Source: Intrasporangium flavum
GTDB taxonomy: Bacteria > Actinomycetota > Actinomycetes > Actinomycetales > Dermatophilaceae
NCBI RefSeq assembly: GCF_001956915.1
Contig: NZ_MLJO01000022.1
Span: 109,434-173,433 of the forward strand
DNA: 64,000 bases
Direction of reading: 5' to 3'
The notes beneath the pieces are model-generated. The model saw nothing but the letters and a program-made list of their open reading frames with translations. It was not told the DNA's origin and did no database searches. Each line of letters begins with the position of its first letter. The stretch's first letter is position 1. The position numbers were made by a program, and so were the translations under genes. This document shows, piece after piece, positions 1 to 8,740 of the stretch.

Positions 1-419
1 GCGACGTACTCGTGGGCGGACGCGTCGCTCGGGTCGACGGCGGTGATGGTCGCCTCGCGCTCGGTCCAGCGGTCGGGCCCCCAGGCGTACCAGTCGTCCC
101 CGGCGAAGAAGCTCGCGTGGAGGCCGAGCAGAGCGCACGCGTCGTAGGCCGCCCGGGCGTCGTCGGGCGCGATCGCCACGTCGGTGACGACCGACCGGTC
201 GGCGCGCAGGACGAGGCCGCCGTTGTAGGCGATGAGCGGCGTCGGCTCGACGCCGCAGAGCCGCTCGAGCCCCTCGAGCGAGGCGGGCATGCGCGAGCTG
301 CACAGCACGAACGTGTGCCCCGCCGACCGCACCGCCCGGATGGCGGCGACGGTGCGGTCGGACAGGGTGCGTCGGTGGTCGAGCAGCGTGCCGTCGACGT
401 CGGAGCAGAACAGCGTCAT
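1..419 (-). CDS. HAD-superfamily (Cof-type) hydrolase, C-terminus cut by window edge
   Basis: The N-terminal 139 residues are present and the gene runs off the left edge. Motif I, DVDGTLLD, sits at residues 7-14 and holds the nucleophile Asp and acid/base Asp of HAD phosphatases; CSSRMPASLEGL at about 45-56 fits the Ser of motif II in Cof proteins. These usually dephosphorylate sugar phosphates or flavin intermediates, but the substrate cannot be read here. It starts at ATG 419, 16 bases after the DUF3151 stop, so it is probably the third gene of an aldolase-DUF3151-HAD operon. Family is clear; function is open. Confidence 0.85.
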   Translation of the reverse strand, partial: MTLFCSDVDGTLLDHRRTLSDRTVAAIRAVRSAGHTFVLCSSRMPASLEGLERLCGVEPTPLIAYNGGLVLRADRSVVTDVAIAPDDARAAYDACALLGLHASFFAGDDWYAWGPDRWTEREATITAVDPSDASAHEYV

Positions 420-435
420 GCGGTGGCGGCAGTCC

Positions 436-843
436 TCAGAGCCCGAGCTCGCGGGCGCCCTCTGCCGAGGAGTCGCGGAGGAACTGCGCGCAGCGCTGCT
501 CCTCGTCGGACTCCCCGATCGCGCGGGCCGCGCGCGAGAGCGCCGCGAGCGCCCGGAGGAACCCACGGTTGGGCTCGTGCGACCACGGCACGGGGCCCTG
601 GCCGCGCCAGCCGGACTTGCGCAGGGCATCGAGCGCGCGGTGGTAGCCGGTGCGCGCGTAGGCGTAGGCCTCGACGTCGCGGTCGCCGTCGGCGAGCGCG
701 TCCTCGGCGAGGGTCGCCCACGCGAGCGAGCTCGCCGGGTAGGCGGCGGCCACCTGCACCGGATCGACGCCGGCCGCGAGCTTCTCGGCGGCCGGGTCGA
801 CGGCGAGACGGGTCTCGGGGATGCCGAGCAGGTTGTCGCTCAC
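436..843 (-). CDS. DUF3151 family protein
   Basis: A 135-residue soluble protein. The GTG start at 843 overlaps the aldolase TGA by four bases (GTGA), which decides the start over a longer upstream frame. The sequence has NLLGIPETRL at the N-terminus, then an alpha-helical body with YPASSLAWATLAEDAL and a Trp-rich WRGQGPVPWSHEPNRGFL stretch typical of actinobacterial DUF3151. It has no catalytic motif I recognise and no signal peptide or membrane segment. Its coupling to fructose-bisphosphate aldolase suggests co-expression with glycolysis; a direct role is unproven. Confidence 0.85.
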   Translation of the reverse strand: MSDNLLGIPETRLAVDPAAEKLAAGVDPVQVAAAYPASSLAWATLAEDALADGDRDVEAYAYARTGYHRALDALRKSGWRGQGPVPWSHEPNRGFLRALAALSRAARAIGESDEEQRCAQFLRDSSAEGARELGL

Positions 844-1868
844 TGGTGCGTGCCCGCCGAACGCAGCGCGGAGCACGCCTCGACGATGCGCACCGCCATG
901 GCCTCCTCGGCCGCCTTGCCCCACGCGCGCGGGTCGTACTGCTTCTTGTTGCCGACCTCGCCGTCGACCTTGAGCACGCCGGCGTAGCCGGAGATCATCC
1001 AGTCGGCGATCTTGCGGGTGAAGGCGTACTGGGTGTCGGTGTCGACGTTCATCTTGACGACGCCGAAGTCGACGGCCGCCGAGATCTCCTCCGGCAGCGA
1101 GCCCGAGCCGCCGTGGAAGACGAGGTCGAACGGGCGCGCGTCGTCGGAGAGGCCGAGCTCCTGGGCGGCGGCCTTCTGGGCCTCGAGGAGCACCTCGGGG
1201 CGCAGCTTGACGTTGCCCGGCTTGTAGACGCCGTGGACGTTGCCGAACGTCAGGGCGGTCAGGTAGCGGCCGTTCTCGCCGGCGCCGAGGGCCTTGACGG
1301 TGGCGATGGCGTCGGCGGGCGTCGAGTACAGCTTGTCGTTGATCTCGTGGGCGACGCCGTCCTCCTCGCCGCCGACGACGCCGACCTCGATCTCGAGGAC
1401 GACGTCCGCGGCCTTGGCGAGGTCGAGCAGCTCACGGGCGATCGAGAGGTTCTCCTCGAGGGGCACGGCCGAGCCGTCCCACATGTGCGACTGGAACCAC
1501 GGCGTGCCGCCGGCCTTGACCCGCTCGGTCGAGGCCGCGAGCAGCGGGCGCACGAAGCCGTCGAGCTTGTCCTTGGGGCAGTGGTCGGTGTGCAGCGCGA
1601 TGTTGACGGGGTAGTTCTTGGCCACCTCGTGCGCGTACGCGGCGAAGGCGAGCGAGCCGCTCACCATGTTCTTGATGCTCGGGCCGGAGAGGTAGTCGGC
1701 GCCGCCGGTCGAGACCTGGATGATGCCGTCGGAGCCCGCGTCGGCGAAGCCCTTCAGGGCCGCGTTCAGCGTCTGCGAGCTCGAGACGTTGATGGCGGGG
1801 TACGCGAAGGAGCCGGCCTTCGCGCGGTCGAGCATGTCGGCGTACACCTCGGGGGTGGCGATGGGCAT
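840..1868 (-). CDS. fba: Class II fructose-bisphosphate aldolase
   Basis: 342 residues, normal for class II (zinc-dependent) aldolase, which cleaves fructose 1,6-bisphosphate to dihydroxyacetone phosphate and glyceraldehyde 3-phosphate in the cytoplasm. Zinc and active-site motifs are visible: ALHTDHCPKDKLDG (about 91-104), FGNVHGVYKPGN (His ligand) and LVFHGGSGS (His ligand plus phosphate-binding glycines), then the NVDTDTQYAFT loop. A GCAGGAG ribosome-binding site lies just upstream of ATG 1868. It is translationally coupled to DUF3151 through GTGA and is the first gene of the operon. The identification is secure. Confidence 0.97.
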   Translation of the reverse strand: MPIATPEVYADMLDRAKAGSFAYPAINVSSSQTLNAALKGFADAGSDGIIQVSTGGADYLSGPSIKNMVSGSLAFAAYAHEVAKNYPVNIALHTDHCPKDKLDGFVRPLLAASTERVKAGGTPWFQSHMWDGSAVPLEENLSIARELLDLAKAADVVLEIEVGVVGGEEDGVAHEINDKLYSTPADAIATVKALGAGENGRYLTALTFGNVHGVYKPGNVKLRPEVLLEAQKAAAQELGLSDDARPFDLVFHGGSGSLPEEISAAVDFGVVKMNVDTDTQYAFTRKIADWMISGYAGVLKVDGEVGNKKQYDPRAWGKAAEEAMAVRIVEACSALRSAGTHQ

Positions 1869-2002
1869 GGCGTCTCCTGCTGTCTCGTGCGGGTGGGGCG
1901 CTGTCTGCGGATGGTGGGCCCCACGGCGATCCGGTCCGCGGACGATCCTGCCACGCCGACCTGCGTCCGGTCAGCGGTGCCCACTCCTCGGTGAGCGCCC
2001 GC

Positions 2003-2842
2003 TCAGCGCGTCGTCGGGTCGAAGACGTAGGGGGTCGTCGTCGCCACCCGGTGCAGGCCCAGGCGCCGCAGGATCGGCTCGGAGTCGGGCGAGGCGTCGA
2101 CGCGGACGAAGTCGTTGCCGCGGGCCAGGCCGAGACGCGCCCGGTGCAGCAGCGTGGCCCGGTAGAGGCCGCGGCCGCGCCAGTCCGGCAGCGTCGAGCC
2201 GCCCCACAGTCCGGTGAACCGGCTCGTGTCGTACTCCGAGCGGGCCGCGCACAGGACCGGGCCCTCGCGGTCCTCCTCGACGACGACGACGTCCATCGAC
2301 CCCGGCTCCGCGGTCCAGCGCGGCAGCAGCGAGTCGAGCACCCACGGCTGCGGCTCACCCCAGACGACCTCGAGCATCTCGGCCATCCGCTCGAAGTCGG
2401 CGTCGGAGTCGGCGGCGCGCACGACGACGCCCTCGGGCAGGTCGATCTCCTGCGCGGCGAGAGGGGCGGCCTCGCCGAGGATCAGCGCCTCGTCGTCCTC
2501 CTTGACGAAGCCGGCGCGGACGAGGCGCTCGCCGAGGTCGGCCGGCTCGTCGTAGTCGTAGGTCTTCCACTCGACGCGCAGGCCGCGCTCGGCGAAGAAG
2601 TCGCGCTGCCGCTCGATGACGGCGTCCCACTCGGCCGGGTCGGGGCCGAGGCCGTCGGGGCTCTCGATCATGTTCCAGCGCCCACCGTCGGGCTCGTACT
2701 CGCGCCGCACGAGGCCGTCGACCTCGAGGGGTCGCTGCGGGGTGCCGACGCGGATCGGCGCCCGGGTCTCGTCGTGGAAGACGCGGAGGAGCTCGGAGGT
2801 GTCGGCAGGTGGGGCATCGCTCTGGAACGAAGAGGGGTTCAC
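2003..2842 (-). CDS. GNAT-family N-acetyltransferase
   Basis: About 279 residues from GTG 2842. The C-terminal half holds a GNAT fold: the acetyl-CoA loop reads LPDWRGRGLYRATL (Q/RxxGxG/A motif A), followed by GNDFVRVDASPDSEPILRRLG, with Asn-Phe-Val and the LGLHRV strand ending the fold. The N-terminal part (RWNMIESPDGLGPDPAEWD) is not a GNAT motif and may be substrate-specific. The frame stays open upstream to 3355 but crosses the divergent FAD oxidoreductase, so the start must lie near 2842 (GTG) or 2878 (ATG). Acceptor substrate unknown. Confidence 0.85.
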   Translation of the reverse strand: MNPSSFQSDAPPADTSELLRVFHDETRAPIRVGTPQRPLEVDGLVRREYEPDGGRWNMIESPDGLGPDPAEWDAVIERQRDFFAERGLRVEWKTYDYDEPADLGERLVRAGFVKEDDEALILGEAAPLAAQEIDLPEGVVVRAADSDADFERMAEMLEVVWGEPQPWVLDSLLPRWTAEPGSMDVVVVEEDREGPVLCAARSEYDTSRFTGLWGGSTLPDWRGRGLYRATLLHRARLGLARGNDFVRVDASPDSEPILRRLGLHRVATTTPYVFDPTTR

Positions 2843-2876
2843 AGAGCCAGCCAAGCATGGTCGAATCCGTCTCGTC

Positions 2877-4328
2877 ATGCCTCTTTTCCACGCGCGCAGC
2901 GCCGCCCGCCCCCACGGGCCCGACCGACCACTGAGCGACCGGGCCACGCGGGCGCTGGCCGACGCCCGGCCGGTCCCCTTCTGGACCGACCGTCCCGAGC
3001 GGCCCGACCCGCGGCCGGCGCTGACGGGCGCTGCGCCGCGCACCGACCTGCTCGTCGTCGGCGGCGGGTTCACCGGCCTGTGGGCGGCCCTGCAGGCCAA
3101 GGAGGCCGACCCCTCGCGCGAGGTCGTCGTCGTGGAGGCCGGACGCCTCGCCGACGGCGCGTCGGGGCGCAACGGCGGCTTCATGGCGCCGTCGCTGACC
3201 CACGGGCTCGCCCAGGGGGTGGCCTGCTGGCCCGACGAGATGGGCACGCTCGACCGTCTCGCCGCCGGGAACTTCGACGGCATCGTCGCCACCCTGGAGC
3301 GCCACGGCATCGACGCCGACCTGCACCGCCCGGGCGAGCTGACCCTGGCCCTCACCGAGCACCAGGTGCCGTCGGTGCACGAGTCCTACGAGCTGCACCG
3401 CGCGCACGGCGTGCCGGTCGAGCTGCTCGACGCCGACCAGGCGCGCGCGCGTGTCGACTCGCCCCGCTACCTCGCGGGCATGTTCGACCCGGAGGTGGCC
3501 CTCGTCGACCCGGCCCGCCTCGTCTGGGGGTTGGCCCGCGCCGCCGAGGCGCTCGGGGTGCGGATCCACGAGCACACGCGCGCCACCGGGTTCGACGCCG
3601 AGGGCTCGGGGGTGCGGGTGCGGCTGGACGCCGGGTCGATCCACGCCGGACGCGTCGTCATCGGCACCAACGCCTCGCAGGGCGTGCTCAAGCGGTTCAG
3701 CGCGTGGGTGCTGCCGGTGTACGACCACGTGCTCATGACCGAGCCCCTGACGCCGGCCCAGCTGGCCGCCATCGGCTGGGAGGGACGCGAGGGCCTCACC
3801 GACGCCGGCAACCAGTTCCACTACTACAGAAGGACGCTCGACGACCGGGTGCTCTTCGGCGGGTACGACGCCAACTACCACTTCCCGGGCCGCATCGACC
3901 CGGCGCTCGAGCAGAACGACGCCTCGCACGGGCTGCTCGCCGACCACTTCCTCGACCTCTTCCCGCAGCTCGAGGGCATCCGGTTCACGCACCGGTGGGC
4001 CGGCGTCATCGACACGACGTCACGGTTCACGCCGGTCTTCGGCACGGCGCTCGGCGGGCGGATGGCCTACGCCGTCGGCTACACCGGGCTCGGCGTGGCC
4101 TCGACGCGGTTCGGTGCGGCGGTGGCCCTCGACCTCGTCGACGGCAAGGACACCGAGCTGACCCGGCTCGGGATGGTGCGCCGCAAGCCGGTGCCCTTCC
4201 CGCCCGAGCCGGTGCGCTATGCCGCCGTGACCGCCACCCGCGCCTCGCTGGCCGCCGAGGACCGCACCGGGCGCCGCAACCTGTGGCTGAAGGCGCTCGA
4301 CCGGATGGGCGTCGGCTTCGACTCGTGA
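2877..4328 (+). CDS. FAD-dependent oxidoreductase, DAO/PuuB-like
   Basis: 483 residues of the D-amino-acid oxidase fold. The dinucleotide-binding motif VVGGGFTGLWAA lies at about 60-71, followed by VVVEAGRLADGASGRNGG, the flavin ribityl-binding stretch shared with gamma-glutamylputrescine and sarcosine oxidases. The C-terminal FAD motif is GYTGLGVASTRFGAAVALDL. Such enzymes oxidise secondary or primary amines to imines and release hydrogen peroxide. No signal peptide. A paralogue of the same subfamily lies at 56678. It is divergent from a GNAT gene and convergent with the M24 peptidase, with a hairpin between them. Substrate is inference only. Confidence 0.88.
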   Translation: MPLFHARSAARPHGPDRPLSDRATRALADARPVPFWTDRPERPDPRPALTGAAPRTDLLVVGGGFTGLWAALQAKEADPSREVVVVEAGRLADGASGRNGGFMAPSLTHGLAQGVACWPDEMGTLDRLAAGNFDGIVATLERHGIDADLHRPGELTLALTEHQVPSVHESYELHRAHGVPVELLDADQARARVDSPRYLAGMFDPEVALVDPARLVWGLARAAEALGVRIHEHTRATGFDAEGSGVRVRLDAGSIHAGRVVIGTNASQGVLKRFSAWVLPVYDHVLMTEPLTPAQLAAIGWEGREGLTDAGNQFHYYRRTLDDRVLFGGYDANYHFPGRIDPALEQNDASHGLLADHFLDLFPQLEGIRFTHRWAGVIDTTSRFTPVFGTALGGRMAYAVGYTGLGVASTRFGAAVALDLVDGKDTELTRLGMVRRKPVPFPPEPVRYAAVTATRASLAAEDRTGRRNLWLKALDRMGVGFDS

Positions 4329-4343
4329 CCCGTGAGTCCAACC

Positions 4344-4376
4344 GCCCACTCGACGGCGTTCTCGAGTCGAGTGGGC
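4344..4376. terminator. Bidirectional hairpin terminator between convergent genes
   Basis: GCCCACTCGA at 4344-4353 pairs perfectly with TCGAGTGGGC at 4367-4376 around a 13-base loop, followed by ACTTT. It sits in the 73-base gap between the FAD oxidoreductase and the convergent M24 peptidase. Confidence 0.75.
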
Positions 4377-4401
4377 ACTTTCTCGCGGTGAGGGCGGGAC
4401 G

Positions 4402-5529
4402 TCAGAGGACGGCGAGCTCGGTGGGGCGGGTGTTGAAGCGCTCGACTCCGGTGTCGGTGACGGCGACGATGTCCTCGATGCGCGCGCCCCAGCGACCGGC
4501 GAGGTAGACGCCCGGCTCGATGCTGAACGTCATGCCGGCCTCGAGCGGGAGGTCGTTGCCCTCGACGACGTACGGCTCCTCGTGCACGTCGAGGCCGATG
4601 CCGTGGCCGGTGCGGTGGATGAAGTGCTCGGCGAGGCCCGCCTCGGCGAGCACCTCACGACCCGCGCGGTCGACGTCCTGGCACGTGACGCCGGGGCGGA
4701 CGGCGTCGACCGACGCCTGCTGCGCGGCCTGCAGGGCCGCGTAGGCCTCCGCGACGTCGGGGTCGCTCGGCGAGCCGACGGCGTAGGTGCGGGTGCTGTC
4801 GGAGTTGTAGCCCGAGGGCAGCGGGCCGCCGATGTCGACGACGACGACGTCGCCCTGCTGCACGACGCGGTCGCTGACCTCGTGGTGCGGGCTGGCGCCG
4901 TTCGGGCCTGACCCGACGATGACGAAATCGGCTGCGGCGTGGCCTTCCTCGACGATCGCGGCCGCGATGTCGGCGGCGACCTCCGCCTCGGTGCGACCCG
5001 GTCGGAGCCACTCCCCGACCCGCGCGTGGACCCGGTCGATGGCGGCACCGGCGAGGCGCAGCTGCTCCAGCTCGGCGGCGTCCTTGCGCATCCGCAGCTC
5101 GCGCAGGACCGGCCCGGCCAGCTGCTGCTCGGCGGCTCCGGCGTCGCGCAGCCGCAGGGCGTGCAGCGCCGGCGTCATGTCGGACACGGCCACCGGCCCA
5201 CCGGGCACGCCGGCGAGGGCGAGCGCGTACGCGTCCTCCCCGTCGACCCACGTGCGCACCTCGACGCCGAGGTCGCCGAAGGGCACGTGCCCGAGGCCCG
5301 CGAACTCGAGCCTCGGCGAGACGAACACCGGCGCCACGGAGGCGTCGGTCGGCACGACGAGGGCCGTGAGCCGCTCGAACGAGGACCCGGCCACCCCCAC
5401 GAGGTAGCGCAGGTCCGAGCCCGGCGAGACGACGACCGACGCGAGGCCGGCGTCGGCCGCGTGGCTCCGCAACCGGTCCAGGCGCGAACGCATCGTCGAG
5501 ACGTCGAGGACCGAGGTGTGGGTGCCCAT
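4402..5529 (-). CDS. M24-family metallopeptidase (Xaa-Pro aminopeptidase-like)
   Basis: 375 residues. The N-terminal creatinase-like domain is followed by a pita-bread M24 domain with all metal ligands visible: VVVDIGG (Asp), SDSTRTY (Asp), TGHGIGLDVHE (His), SIEPGVYL (Glu) and ARIEDIV (Glu); the proton-shuttle His is in SPHHEVSD. This suits a dinuclear-metal Xaa-Pro peptidase that removes the N-terminal residue before proline in cytoplasmic peptides. ATG 5529 was chosen because a TACGGT -10 hexamer ends six bases upstream, implying a leaderless message. No signal peptide. Confidence 0.93.
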   Translation of the reverse strand: MGTHTSVLDVSTMRSRLDRLRSHAADAGLASVVVSPGSDLRYLVGVAGSSFERLTALVVPTDASVAPVFVSPRLEFAGLGHVPFGDLGVEVRTWVDGEDAYALALAGVPGGPVAVSDMTPALHALRLRDAGAAEQQLAGPVLRELRMRKDAAELEQLRLAGAAIDRVHARVGEWLRPGRTEAEVAADIAAAIVEEGHAAADFVIVGSGPNGASPHHEVSDRVVQQGDVVVVDIGGPLPSGYNSDSTRTYAVGSPSDPDVAEAYAALQAAQQASVDAVRPGVTCQDVDRAGREVLAEAGLAEHFIHRTGHGIGLDVHEEPYVVEGNDLPLEAGMTFSIEPGVYLAGRWGARIEDIVAVTDTGVERFNTRPTELAVL

Positions 5530-5535
5530 GCGCAG

Positions 5536-5541
5536 ACCGTA
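5536..5541 (-). promoter_or_regulatory. -10 hexamer TACGGT for leaderless M24 peptidase mRNA
   Basis: TACGGT on the minus strand lies six bases upstream of ATG 5529, which places the transcription start on or beside the start codon. No Shine-Dalgarno sequence is possible. Confidence 0.6.
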
Positions 5542-5608
5542 CTCCCGGCACGCGGACCTCCCGCACGGGCTCCGTCCCCAGGGGGAGGCCCCGCCGGCGC
5601 GCACTGCC

Positions 5609-5614
5609 TACGCT
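5609..5614 (+). promoter_or_regulatory. -10 hexamer TACGCT for leaderless histidine kinase mRNA
   Basis: TACGCT ends six bases before ATG 5621, the spacing expected if transcription begins at the start codon. I see no convincing -35 box. Confidence 0.6.
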
Positions 5615-5620
5615 GGCGCC

Positions 5621-7000
5621 ATGGCGACCCGACACCCTGCGCCCGGCGGCCCGTGGCGGACCCGCCTGGCGGCGTGGTTCGGCGTCGACGAGACGTGGGA
5701 GCGCGTGCCCGACGACCCCGCCCGCGCCCGCCGGACCGACGCGGTGCTGGCGGCAGCATTCCTCGTCGCCGGGTCGCTCGGCGTCGAGCTGCTGCGGAGC
5801 ATCGACGCCCTCGGGAGCTCCGCCGGCTCCTACGTCTGGCCGCACGTCGCCGTCGCCGCCGGCACCCTGCCCCTCGCCTGGCGCCGGCAGCGGCCGCTGC
5901 TCGTGGCGGTGTGGCTCTCGGCGCACTTCTTCGTCGTCGGCATCACCCTGCCCTCGGTGGCGGTGTCGATGCCGATGCAGGTCGTGTACTTCCTCGGCAT
6001 CTTCACCGGGGTGGCGTGGGCCCGTGACCGCCGGGCGATGCTCGCGGTCGTCACCGGCATCGTCCTGCTCATGTTCGGCTGGCTCACCTGGCAGCTGGCG
6101 GTCGGCAGCGGTGTCGAGGAGGCCCTGGGTCACGCGGGGACCCCGCTGACGCGCCAGGGCCTGTTCTCCCCGGCCACGGCGTACGTCGTCTACACGCTGC
6201 TCGTCAACGTCTTCTACTTCGGCGGCGCCATCATCGGCGGGCAGGCGGCCTGGCGCGCCGCGCTGCACCGCGACCGGCTCGCCGCCCAGGCCCACACCAT
6301 CGAGGAGCAGGCCGCCGAGCTGCAGCGCCGGGCCGTCGTCGAGGAGCGCCTCCGCATCGCCCGCGAGCTGCACGACGTCGTGGCCCACCACGTCTCGGTC
6401 ATCGGCATCCAGGCGGCCGCGGCCCGGCGCACGCTCCGGCGCGACGCCGACGTCGCCGAGGCGTCGCTGCGCTCGATGGAGGCGTCCTCGCGCGAGGCGG
6501 TGACCCAGATGCGGGCGCTGCTCGGCACCCTCCGGTCGGCCGACGAGGACGCCGAGCCGGTGCCCCGCGCGCCGGAGCCGCGCCTCGCCGACATCGGCGG
6601 GCTGGTCGAGCAGACCCGAGGGTCCGGACTCGACGCGCGGTGCCACGTCGTCGAGGACGCCCCGGGCGCGCTCGACGCCGTGCCCGGGCCGCTGGGCCTC
6701 TCCCTCTACCGGACCGTGCAGGAGGCGCTGTCGAACGTGCGCCGCCACTCGACGGCGCGCACGGCGCAGGTGTTCGTGCGCGTCGACCGACGCCCCGAGC
6801 CCGGCTTCGCGCACGGGTACGCCGAGGTCGAGGTGCTCGACGACGGACGCCCCCGCACCGGCACCTCGGGAACCGGCTTGGGGCTGTTGGGGATCCGCGA
6901 ACGCCTCGCGACGCACGGCGGCGTCGGCGAGATCGGCCCGCGCGTCACCGGCGGCTACCGTGTGCGCGTCCGCATGCCGCTGTCGGAGGAGACCCCGTGA
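5621..7000 (+). CDS. Sensor histidine kinase, DesK/NarL-type (HisKA_3)
   Basis: 459 residues. Residues about 40-205 hold five or six hydrophobic segments (e.g. AVLAAAFLVAGSLGVELL, VVYFLGIFTGVAWA), so sensing is probably within the membrane with no large extracellular domain. A short linker coiled coil (210-245) leads to the HisKA_3 motif RIARELHDVVAHHVSV with phospho-acceptor His251. The ATPase domain shows the N box QEALSNVRRHS and GTGLGLLGIRERL. Its TGA overlaps the GTG of the response regulator (GTGA), so the two are translationally coupled. The adjacent ABC exporter suggests control of drug or cell-envelope export. Confidence 0.95.
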   Translation: MATRHPAPGGPWRTRLAAWFGVDETWERVPDDPARARRTDAVLAAAFLVAGSLGVELLRSIDALGSSAGSYVWPHVAVAAGTLPLAWRRQRPLLVAVWLSAHFFVVGITLPSVAVSMPMQVVYFLGIFTGVAWARDRRAMLAVVTGIVLLMFGWLTWQLAVGSGVEEALGHAGTPLTRQGLFSPATAYVVYTLLVNVFYFGGAIIGGQAAWRAALHRDRLAAQAHTIEEQAAELQRRAVVEERLRIARELHDVVAHHVSVIGIQAAAARRTLRRDADVAEASLRSMEASSREAVTQMRALLGTLRSADEDAEPVPRAPEPRLADIGGLVEQTRGSGLDARCHVVEDAPGALDAVPGPLGLSLYRTVQEALSNVRRHSTARTAQVFVRVDRRPEPGFAHGYAEVEVLDDGRPRTGTSGTGLGLLGIRERLATHGGVGEIGPRVTGGYRVRVRMPLSEETP

Positions 7001-7710
7001 CGACCGTCCTGCTCGTCGACGACCAGCAGCTGGTCCGTTCCGGCTTCTCCCTCATCCTGTCGGTGGAGGACGACCTCCAGGTGGTCGGCGAGGCCGCCGA
7101 CGGCGCCGAGGCGGTGCGGCGCGCCACCGAGCTGCGGCCCGACGTCGTGCTCATGGACGTGCAGATGCCGGTGCTCGACGGCATCGAGGCCACCCGCCGC
7201 ATCGTCGAGGGCGACCTGTCGAAGGTCGTCATCCTCACGACGTTCGACCGCGACGACTACGTGTTCGCCGGGCTCGCCGCCGGGGCGAGCGGCTTCCTGC
7301 TGAAGAACGCCGAGCCCGAGCAGCTCGTCGACGCCGTCCGCGCCGTCGCCGGTGGACACGCGCTGCTCGCGCCCGAGGTGACGCGTCGGGTCATCGAGCG
7401 CATGACGAGTGGTGACGCGTCGGTCGGGCCGACCACGGCCACAGGCGGATCCGCACGTGCCGAGGAAGCGCGCGACCAGCGGCTCGACCGGCTGACGCCG
7501 CGCGAGACCGAGGTGCTCGGCCTCGTCGGGCGCGGCCTGTCGAACGCCGAGATCGCCGCCCACCTCGTGCTGGGCGAGGCGACCGTCAAGACCCACGTGT
7601 CGAACGTGCTGTCCAAGCTGCACCTGCGCGACCGCGTCCAGGCCGTCGTCCTCGCCTACGAGGCCGGACTCATCCGCGCGGGGGACGCCGACGTTCCGCC
7701 TGCGGGCTGA
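6997..7710 (+). CDS. NarL/LuxR-family response regulator
   Basis: 237 residues. The receiver domain carries the acidic pair DD at 8-9, phospho-acceptor Asp54 in LMDVQMP, Thr in ILTTF and Lys in FLLKNAEP. The C-terminal LuxR helix-turn-helix reads LTPRETEVLGLVGRGLSNAEIAAHL, then TVKTHVSNVLSKL. The linker between domains (about 140-165) is long and rich in Ala, Gly and Thr. The GTG start overlaps the kinase stop. It likely responds to the upstream kinase and controls the ABC genes 34 bases downstream. Confidence 0.96.
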   Translation: MTTVLLVDDQQLVRSGFSLILSVEDDLQVVGEAADGAEAVRRATELRPDVVLMDVQMPVLDGIEATRRIVEGDLSKVVILTTFDRDDYVFAGLAAGASGFLLKNAEPEQLVDAVRAVAGGHALLAPEVTRRVIERMTSGDASVGPTTATGGSARAEEARDQRLDRLTPRETEVLGLVGRGLSNAEIAAHLVLGEATVKTHVSNVLSKLHLRDRVQAVVLAYEAGLIRAGDADVPPAG

Positions 7711-7732
7711 TCCCGCCGGCGACTCCCCGGCC

Positions 7733-7738
7733 TAGCGT
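7733..7738 (+). promoter_or_regulatory. -10 hexamer TAGCGT for leaderless ABC ATPase mRNA
   Basis: TAGCGT ends six bases before ATG 7745 in the short gap after the response regulator. The exporter could therefore be transcribed from its own promoter as well as by read-through. Confidence 0.5.
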
Positions 7739-7744
7739 GGAGGC

Positions 7745-8740
7745 ATGACGACTTTCGGGGACACGCACCACCGGTCGGACCACCGCCCGGACCACCCGGA
7801 CCACCCGGCCGACCACCCGGACACCGGCACCGCACCCCCGCCGGGGGCCGCGACCGGAGGCGTCGAGGTACGCGGCCTGACCCGGTCGTTCGGGCAGGTG
7901 CGGGCCGTCGACGACGTGTCGTTCGCCGTCCTGCCGGGCCTGCTCACCGGCTTCGTCGGTGGCAACGGTGCCGGCAAGACGACGACGATGCGGATGGTCA
8001 TGGGCGTGCTGGCCCCCACGAGCGGCGAGGTGCTCTGGGACGGCCGGCCGATCACCGCGGGCGACCGCCGCCGCTTCGGCTACATGCCGGAGGAGCGCGG
8101 GCTGTACCCCAAGCAGCCGGTCCTCGACCAGCTCGTCTACCTCGGCCGGCTGCGCGGCCTGTCCACGAGCGCCGCGCGGGCCTCGGTCACCGAGCACCTC
8201 GAGCGGCTCGGCCTCACCGAGCGCGCCAAGGACCACGTCGAGAAGCTGTCGCTCGGCAACCAGCAGCGGGTGCAGATCATCGCCGCCCTCATGGGCGAGC
8301 CGCAGGCCCTCGTCCTCGACGAGCCGTTCAGCGGCCTCGACCCGGTCGCCGTCGACAACATGGCCGACCTGCTGCGCGAGCACACGGCCCGCGGCGTCCC
8401 CGTCCTGTTCTCCAGCCACCAGCTCGACCTCGTCGAGCGGCTCTGCGAGCGGCTCGTCGTGCTCTCCCGCGGCCGCGTCGTCGCCAACGGCACCCCGGAC
8501 GAGCTGCGCTCGCGCTCGGTGGTGCGCCACCGCATCGTGCTGTCGGGCGACGCCGGCTGGGTGCGCGGCGTGCCCGGGATCCTCGCCGTCGACGTCGAGG
8601 GCACGAGCGCGCTCGTCGAGGTCGTCGAGCCCGGCGCCGAGCGGGCGCTGCTCGCCGAGGCGGTCCGACGCGGCGACGTCCACGAGTTCACGCCCCAGCG
8701 TCCGTCGCTGGCCCAGATCTACCGCGAGGTGACGGCATGA
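7745..8740 (+). CDS. ABC-2 exporter ATP-binding protein (NatA-like)
   Basis: 331 residues. After a His/Asp/Pro-rich N-terminal tail (residues 1-35) comes a nucleotide-binding domain: Walker A GGNGAGKTTT, Q-loop MPEERGLYPKQ, signature LSLGNQQRV, Walker B ALVLDEPFSG, and H-loop FSSHQLDLV. Walker A has Gly where Pro is commonest. A C-terminal accessory domain of about 80 residues (RIVLSGDAGWVRGVPGI onwards) is typical of NatA/DrrA-type exporters. It powers the permease whose ATG overlaps its TGA (ATGA). Neighbouring two-component genes suggest signal-dependent export; the substrate is unknown. Confidence 0.94.
   Translation: MTTFGDTHHRSDHRPDHPDHPADHPDTGTAPPPGAATGGVEVRGLTRSFGQVRAVDDVSFAVLPGLLTGFVGGNGAGKTTTMRMVMGVLAPTSGEVLWDGRPITAGDRRRFGYMPEERGLYPKQPVLDQLVYLGRLRGLSTSAARASVTEHLERLGLTERAKDHVEKLSLGNQQRVQIIAALMGEPQALVLDEPFSGLDPVAVDNMADLLREHTARGVPVLFSSHQLDLVERLCERLVVLSRGRVVANGTPDELRSRSVVRHRIVLSGDAGWVRGVPGILAVDVEGTSALVEVVEPGAERALLAEAVRRGDVHEFTPQRPSLAQIYREVTA

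Noticed and set aside
12..1994. A 660-codon open frame on the plus strand opposite aldolase and DUF3151
   Set aside because: Translation is Arg/Gly/Ala low-complexity and crosses three well-supported minus-strand genes.
2850..2876. GGTCGAATCC, resembling a tRNA T-loop
   Set aside because: No acceptor stem, anticodon arm or cloverleaf pairs around it; no tRNA was found anywhere in the window.
2843..3355. Extension of the GNAT gene upstream to 3355
   Set aside because: It would overlap about 480 bases of the divergent FAD oxidoreductase and adds no acetyltransferase motif.
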